A DNA stretch of 64,000 nt from Litoditis marina. Taxonomy: Eukaryota; Nematoda; Chromadorea; Rhabditida; Rhabditidae. The DNA lies in assembly GCA_964036275.1 (NCBI GenBank), contig OZ038437.1:8747804-8811803 (forward strand). Direction: 5' to 3'. Both the position numbers and the translations under genes were made by a program. A model generated the notes under the pieces. That model did no database searches. It had not been told where the DNA came from and saw only the letters and a program-made list of their open reading frames with translations. Numbering within the stretch: position 1 is the first letter of the stretch; each line of letters opens with the position of its first letter. Positions 59,901 to 64,000 of this stretch are shown here, piece by piece.

Positions 59901-62900
59901 GACAGTTCGATATATGATGATTGATTTATTTACATGCAAGCATGTGATATACAAGAGGAGAAAATAAAACATCGGCATTAGGAAACGAAAACATTCAAAT
60001 GCGGAAATAAGAGTCGGAAATCGTGGAACATCATTTGGTGATTACCAGTAAAGGAAAAAGAAAACAATATAAGAGCACATATATGTCCGTACCTTACTGG
60101 AATGTACAAATCGAAGTTGTTTTGAAAACTTCACTAATTTTCTGCTCACTTTCAGAGACGCAGAGGATGATTTTGAGTGAATGAATATTGATTGCGCGCA
60201 CTTCTCTGCCTCTCGTGCCTTTTCGGCGAACGTCGTTAGCCAAATTCGGCATTCAATGCAGCCTCCCTTTAGTTCGAGAATTCGATTTTGAGGGCACATC
60301 ATAAGAATCAAGCTTTGATCTATCAAGAAAGAAGCGCGCCAATCTTCTGCGATTAGAAAACTACAAAAGTGAGTGAGCATGTAGGTCATTGGAACCGCAA
60401 ACAGTAGGAGACAGTCTGCGTCTCTCTCACCTGCACACTCTCTCGTTGAGGCCGTCACAAAAGTAATTAGACATTACTAAAAGATGTTGAGTTGGAGACC
60501 CATAAGAGTTTTTCGAAAATTTTCTTGTTCCAACATTATGTCATTTTAATTTTGTGTTTTGATTGTGCAACTCACCTGATTTTGTCTCTTCGATAACCGT
60601 TTGTCTCTGATTTCCATTCGGAACATATTTCAACGAATTTCCGCCGGTTTTCATTGGAGCAGCGGTACTTCTGAACAAATCTCTAAACATTATTTCTTTT
60701 AAAACAAATTTCCAACAAAACAATCGATATATAATGACAGAGCTATGAAATGGCAAACTTCAGAAAGTGATCCCTTCTGAACTCTTGTCATGTGAAGACT
60801 GCCAGCTTATTGGCATTAGTACACACCAGGAAGTAGAACATACAATAACCCTTGCTACTTTTCAGGCGCGAGTCTAATTGGTTTTGACCTACCGTTCAGA
60901 CGCCTTATACACCGATTTGTCACCAGATTTGAAATCCGGATCGTAAGGGTCCAGTGAGTCACTGTCTCCGGGATAAAGATTGTCCTGAAAAAAAAATCAG
61001 TTCCAACAACGGTCTTTTGGAAAAAAATTCAGTTTGCCAGTACAAACTGAGGTTTAACTACTGCAGTTTTGAAGCTTTTTTTTCAAAGAAAATCAATAAC
61101 TGTATACATTTTATGTGTTCTCGAAACGTTTTTCATTCACTCCCAATTGAGGTGATTGTTCAAAAAAAGTATGTGTGAGAATGTTCCCTTTTCCACACGT
61201 TCAATGTGGGTATTTCATTTCTAACTAGCACAGCGTTGACACAATATTGGTACAACACCAACACCAACCTCAGAACACCTACAACACCAAAAATCGTCTT
61301 GAATCAGGGTCGAAACAATTTTGAGTGGCACCTTTCACTGAGCACATATTTCCATAATAACTGTTGATATAGTGAGTGCCAAATGCATAAATTTGTGTCT
61401 CTTGCCGGAACCGAACCTGCGAGCAAAAGTTTCACAGCAAGGCGCTAACCACTGCGCTATTAGAGCACATAACAGGAAAGATTTGAAATCGAAGACGTGT
61501 GTGCGTACACAGCGGAAAGTGAGATATACAGTAGCCTCCCGCCTTTCCGTTGGCAACGACTATAATGTTGGTAAGGAAATTTTCACACCAACCCCTCCGA
61601 ACAACTCTGGATGACTTCCGGGGGAGTGGCCTGGGTTTTTAGTAGTTCGGTCATTGCCATTGCCATTGTATGGAGGTCCCACTGGTCCACTGCCTGATGC
61701 ACCTGAAAATAGAAACAGGATGCACTAATATCTGTGTTAATTTTACAAAATGTATTATAAATGTCCAGCACGAGGAATCAACTGTACCACTACTACTGCA
61801 GAAGCAGACGTTCTGACAATAATGTGATATGTATTAGATGATCATTAGATGATCAGCGCCTCGAAACGGTGCGACGTCAAACAATAAATATGTGAATATG
61901 TATGTTAATACATGGGTATGTAAATACATGTATTCCGTGTTCGACACGGATTTTTGGGTGATACTCACTTGGCACATTAGTTGTGTCAAGATGAGCTATA
62001 ACAGTTATGAGCTAATTCCGTACTCCATTAGGCAGTCTCGGTAGTAAATATCAGGATAGCAGGCTACAAACTTGCTAGTTTCCAACTGTTTTGTCACCAG
62101 AGGTTTGGTTAGAACCGTTGGTGATAACTTTCTTGCGAACTCCTGTATTGTTTGACCTACCGCTTCCATAATCTCCAGGGCCGCGAGGTTCGGCGCCGTA
62201 CGAAGATTCGGAATCAGACTCTTCGCTTTTCTGACCACTTGAAGCTACTGAAATATTCGATCGATTGCAGCCTATAGATTCTCAAAACAACCGCATTTTA
62301 ATTTATTTCGATGTAATTTTATTATTCTAATGAAAACTCAGTTGTCTCTACTTCTTTCGAACTAGAGAATCAACAAATCTTATGAGTTGTGATGAGTTTC
62401 AAAAGTTATCTTTCACTTTTTTCTATTTCGACAATCTTACCGTCAACTTGATCCACATTATTGGACTTTCACATTTCTACTGACCAATGAAACGAGTTCT
62501 ACGATACCTTGCGTCTGTCCGTTATTGTTGTTGTTGTTATTGTTGTTGTTGTTGTTACCCGCACTTTTCTCTTTTGAATCATCCACCTCTCCACGAGGTC
62601 CCAATTCGGCCGAATGGGAGGAGTTTAGCGGGTCTGAATTTTTCTTATAAACAAATTTTTGAGAAATTTGAAACTATATATTTGATTCCAAAAAATGCTG
62701 TTTGTGTTCAACAACTAATCTGCGCTCGATAACCTCTGAAGTAGTAAAAACTTCGTTTCAATCGAAAAAGTTAGTTTCACATGAATTCTAGGAACGTTTA
62801 GTTCTGAGCGAATCCAAAATATGTATAATAAGTGTTTTAGTTTTTGACGATCCACCCTTTACCATACGAGCTTTATATCACATTCATCAACAACTAAGAT

Positions 62901-63791
62901 GGGCCAAGAGTAGGAGTTGTCAACTAACCAGTATCAGAATCAGAACCCGACTTCGAGGATGATCCGGGGTATCCACTGGATGAGCCTGGAAATTGGAACT
63001 GTTCTTGAGAGCCAGTGATGACTGTTTGTTTTTACGCTTGTTTTTATTTCATACATTTTTCGCACATTCAAAAAAAGTCGAAGTGAAACTGGATCACAAA
63101 CCATTGTCGGGATGAGAACCTTCGCTCGAGGAGGGTCCTTTAGCACTAGGTGGTCCTGATGGTCCCTTACCTGTAAACTCAGTGTTTTTCTATGTTATAT
63201 TCTCAAACAGATTTTATTTACATTGACTTGTTTTCATTGATGCTTTGCACATTTTCAACCTTCAGCGTTGAAACTGTAAATACGAGTGCCAGTTAAGATA
63301 AAAATTGTAATTCATTTTGTGAACACCAATATGTACCATTGGGAATGCAAGTTAACCTTACGATTTCACTATTAAAACCAGTGTGCCAACTTGATTACCG
63401 TTTGTGGACGGCCTATTTGGTCCGTTCAGCCCATTAGCATCGGGAGGTCCTGAAAAAGACAATTATACTCCATATGTTATAAACGTAGCTAAGACGTCGC
63501 GGAATTGTCAACATAACACTAGCTACGGAGACTACCAACTATTCTTGATATGTGTCTTCTATCATCCAGTTGTTTGACCTACCACTTCCGTATTTTCCGT
63601 GGATTACTTGCAAAACACAGCTGTATTGACGAACTTACATATGTCAGATCAAAAACACCGCAGAACAAAAAACTGTCTGCTTTTCTAGAACAACCCTTAC
63701 ATAGAATTTCTAATACTAGCACATACGGATTGAAATAAAAGCGAAAATATACGACTTAGGAAGACCGCCGGAAAAATATGGAACCGGAAAA

Positions 63792-63826
<35 letters not shown>

Positions 63827-63930
63827 CTCCGCCTACCTACTGGCGGCTCCGGCGTGCTTGGTTCCTTCTCGTAGTAGAACAGGTAGTTCTCCTGCATGGG
63901 TCCACCCATTTGGTAGGGATTGGGAGCTAC
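50173..63930 (-). CDS. Large repetitive secreted-type precursor: Gly/Pro/Ser-rich, Cys-Cys-Pro and CxxC/RXKR modules (5' incomplete)
   Basis: At least 24 coding exons, in reading order: 63930-63837, 63449-63399, 63170-63102, 62985-62929, 62633-62559, 62247-62161, 61702-61593, 60984-60893, 60670-60576, 59862-59705, 59198-59075, 57866-57778, 57202-56792, 56363-56233, 55963-55854, 55120-55033, 54594-54470, 53518-53447, 53126-53085, 52714-52655, 52529-52485, 52195-52145, 50977-50919 and 50221-50173 (TAG). Every adjacent pair closes in phase except 59075 to 57866, where an exon is missing (a 23-nt candidate is at 58004-57982). About 780 residues are visible. No domain is recognised; the whole is low-complexity with regular Cys and dibasic motifs. 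The signal peptide would lie beyond 64000. It could be a cuticle, mucus or adhesive structural protein, or a polyprotein of small Cys peptides. The exon chain is well supported; the function is not. Confidence 0.75.
52145..55120 (-). CDS. Tandem CxxC / R-X-K-R exons of the large precursor
   Basis: Seven small exons. 55120-55033 has CFRACPACPC and RTKR. 54594-54470 has CASC, RIKR and CNSC. 53518-53447 has GCLPCLNRSKR and RVKR. 53126-53085 has GCFPCFNGRKKR. 52714-52655 has CHSC and RSKR. 52529-52485 has CSPCGRKKR. 52195-52145 has KREIRRAPCPC. The last five are phase 0-0, so they look like tandem exon duplicates. Seven furin-consensus R-X-K-R motifs separate short segments, most with one CxxC pair. 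Cleavage would free peptides of about 7-27 residues. An intact structural role is the alternative. Confidence 0.78.
53988..54216. mobile_element. TATA-bounded foldback element family C
   Basis: TATAGTTTGTTCCACCCACT to GATTGGTGAAACAGACTATA, in an intron of the large precursor gene. Confidence 0.85.
54895..54942 (+). mobile_element. Retroposon 3' end with (TGATT)n tail
   Basis: CGTTATTACACAGTGTGTAA then TAAATATTTGATTTGATTTGATT. Same body as 40225-40293 with a different tail. Confidence 0.6.
55138..55332 (-). mobile_element. tRNA-derived element family A, 3' end shortened
   Basis: Minus copy with A and B boxes and the TATAGTCGTTGCCAACGG end; the GGCACTCACTATA end is lost. Confidence 0.8.
55547..55782. 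mobile_element. TATA-bounded foldback element family C
   Basis: TATAGTTTGTTCCGACCACT to CGATTGGTGAAACGAAGTATA. It ends about 70 bp from the donor of the Cys-Cys-Pro exon. Confidence 0.85.
55854..56363 (-). CDS. Cys-Cys-Pro module of the large precursor
   Basis: Exons 56363-56233 and 55963-55854. The first reads SSSHYPYSSYSSGYSGG then CPCSPAPPPVQTCCQPVTPCC. The second continues with PCCP, QCCP, LCCQ, PCCR and TCCP, a CC doublet every five to nine residues separated by Pro-rich spacers. This resembles keratin-associated or byssal-type cross-linked structural proteins in composition only; no homology is implied. Confidence 0.75.
56792..57866 (-). CDS. Pro-rich module of the large precursor
   Basis: Exons 57866-57778 and 57202-56792 (411 nt, the longest exon). 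The long exon is Pro/Ser-rich (PGSPSPRSSSSYPS, FPPPPPFLGNPPGHH) and holds three copies of a (A/E)(R/Q)EAPPT unit, coded by repeated AGGAGGCTCCGCCCAC text. It ends PTGGYQPIESYFT. There is no Cys. The antisense strand is also open over this exon because of the repeat's base composition. Confidence 0.72.
57230..57545. repeat. CACACGTGAGTG-rich minisatellite
   Basis: (A)CACGTGAGTGAGTGT-like units recur at least ten times over 310 bp (near 57227, 57321, 57350, 57379, 57435, 57494 and 57519), spaced by 25-40 bp. Intronic in the large precursor gene. Each unit carries the palindrome CACGTG. Confidence 0.75.
57982..58004 (-). CDS. Candidate 23-nt microexon of the large precursor
   Basis: Bounded by CTAG acceptor and GTATCT donor, it would read EQNEIALS. 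It is the only segment I found between 57867 and 59074 that takes the frame from phase 1 to phase 0 as the neighbours require. The polypyrimidine tract is weak. Confidence 0.25.
58298..58500. mobile_element. TATA-bounded element family E, right end lost
   Basis: TATAGTTCGTTTCATTCCCA, TTTTCGGATGACTATTTCTT and AACAACCGCTTACAGAGATT match the inverse of 43948-44183. The mirror end is replaced by unrelated sequence. Confidence 0.6.
59075..59198 (-). CDS. First Cys exon of the large precursor (NCCACCKN)
   Basis: Starts in phase 0 and ends in phase 1. Reads TSSKRNCCACCKNQ, then a Gly/Ser tail with SGSSSGSGPSGTSGG. This is the first place where a dibasic KR is followed at once by clustered cysteines, the pattern repeated in the C-side exons. 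Confidence 0.72.
59705..60670 (-). CDS. Thr/Asn-rich module of the large precursor
   Basis: Exons 60670-60576 (MKTGGNSLKYVPNGNQRQT) and 59862-59705 (SMTNTYWDRTAKMEERTTHR then MDGTAGNSGSTDGTAK). No Cys. A similar reading, MNGTAESAERTTTAE with donor GTACGC, is open at 59447-59403 but its acceptor does not fit the frame, so it is left out of the model. Confidence 0.65.
60893..63930 (-). CDS. N-side module of the large precursor: Gly/Pro/Ser/Asp-rich exons
   Basis: Eight exons. The first reads APNPYQMGGPMQENYLFYYE. The next five (63449-63399, 63170-63102, 62985-62929, 62633-62559, 62247-62161) are all phase 1-1 and 17-29 codons long. Their text includes GPPDANGLNGPNRPSTN, GKGPSGPPSAKGPSSSEGSH, GSSSGYPGSSSKSGSDSD and EPRGPGDYGS. 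Then follow SGSGPVGPPYNGNGND and DNLYPGDSDSLDPYDPDFKS. It is loosely collagen-like in composition but Gly is not at every third position, so it is not a triple helix. Acidic, disordered, no Cys. Each exon can be added or lost without shifting the frame. Confidence 0.72.
61368..61564 (-). mobile_element. tRNA-derived element family A
   Basis: Full-length minus copy; ends about 30 bp from the donor of exon 61702-61593. Confidence 0.85.
62521..62557. repeat. (GTT)n microsatellite at a splice donor
   Basis: On the minus strand the donor GTAAC of exon 62633-62559 runs straight into (AAC)n. Confidence 0.9.
63793..63825. repeat. (CAA)n microsatellite
   Basis: Eleven CAA units, about 12 bp below the donor of exon 63930-63837. 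Confidence 0.95.
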
Positions 63931-64000
63931 CTAAAAGCAAGAAAATATTAGTAAAAAGTGGGGGACCAGGAAGTGTATGAGTTCTGTTTGGTTTCACCGT

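Noticed and set aside
60893..63930. Collagen triple-helix domain
   Set aside because: Gly and Pro are frequent, but Gly-X-Y periodicity is not kept for more than a few residues.

Overview
This window is intron-rich DNA from an invertebrate animal. Genes are split into short exons of 40-200 bp with GT..AG introns. The space between exons is filled with short mobile elements and (GA)n/(CT)n tracts. I cannot name the species: the gene set (STOML2, CIB2, a TNFAIP8-family gene, a lectin/fibrinogen-domain gene) is general for animals. Almost no coding sequence lies in long open frames, so the gene models below were built by hand from splice sites, reading-phase continuity and recognised protein families.

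Layout. (1) 173-1632 (+): last three coding exons of a stomatin-like protein 2 gene. (2) 2444-5831 (-): complete five-exon CIB2-like EF-hand gene, convergent with the first. (3) 5832-12596: no gene; (GA)n tracts and foldback elements. (4) 12597-17105 (+): complete seven-exon TNFAIP8/TIPE-family gene of 208 residues, with an intact U6 snRNA gene inside its third intron (15120-15222). (5) 19017-26557 (+): a secreted-type gene joining a C-type lectin-like domain to a fibrinogen C-terminal domain over twelve exons; its first exon(s) were not found. (6) 27831-37401 (-): six-exon gene for a 189-residue acidic secreted precursor with a signal peptide and two furin-type sites. (7) 37402-50172: about 12.8 kb with no convincing gene, only repeats. 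(8) 50173 to beyond 64000 (-): a very large multi-exon gene, 5' end outside the window, for a repetitive protein. Its order is Gly/Pro/Ser/Asn-rich, then Thr/Asn-rich, Pro-rich, Cys-Cys-Pro-rich, and finally a run of tiny exons each carrying a CxxC pair and an R-X-K-R cleavage motif.

The most novel item is gene (8). Its 3' half reads like a polyprotein that prohormone convertases would cut into small CxxC peptides, and its exons fall into two phase-symmetric classes (1-1 at the N side, 0-0 at the C side). I know no family with this layout.

The mobile-element landscape is also unusual. A tRNA-derived element, present in about ten copies, ends in short terminal inverted repeats of the same TATAGT... 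type as several unrelated foldback elements. Elements are nested within elements around 19.5-20.3 kb. Two families target TTAA. All protein functions here are inferred from sequence resemblance and none was checked by database search.
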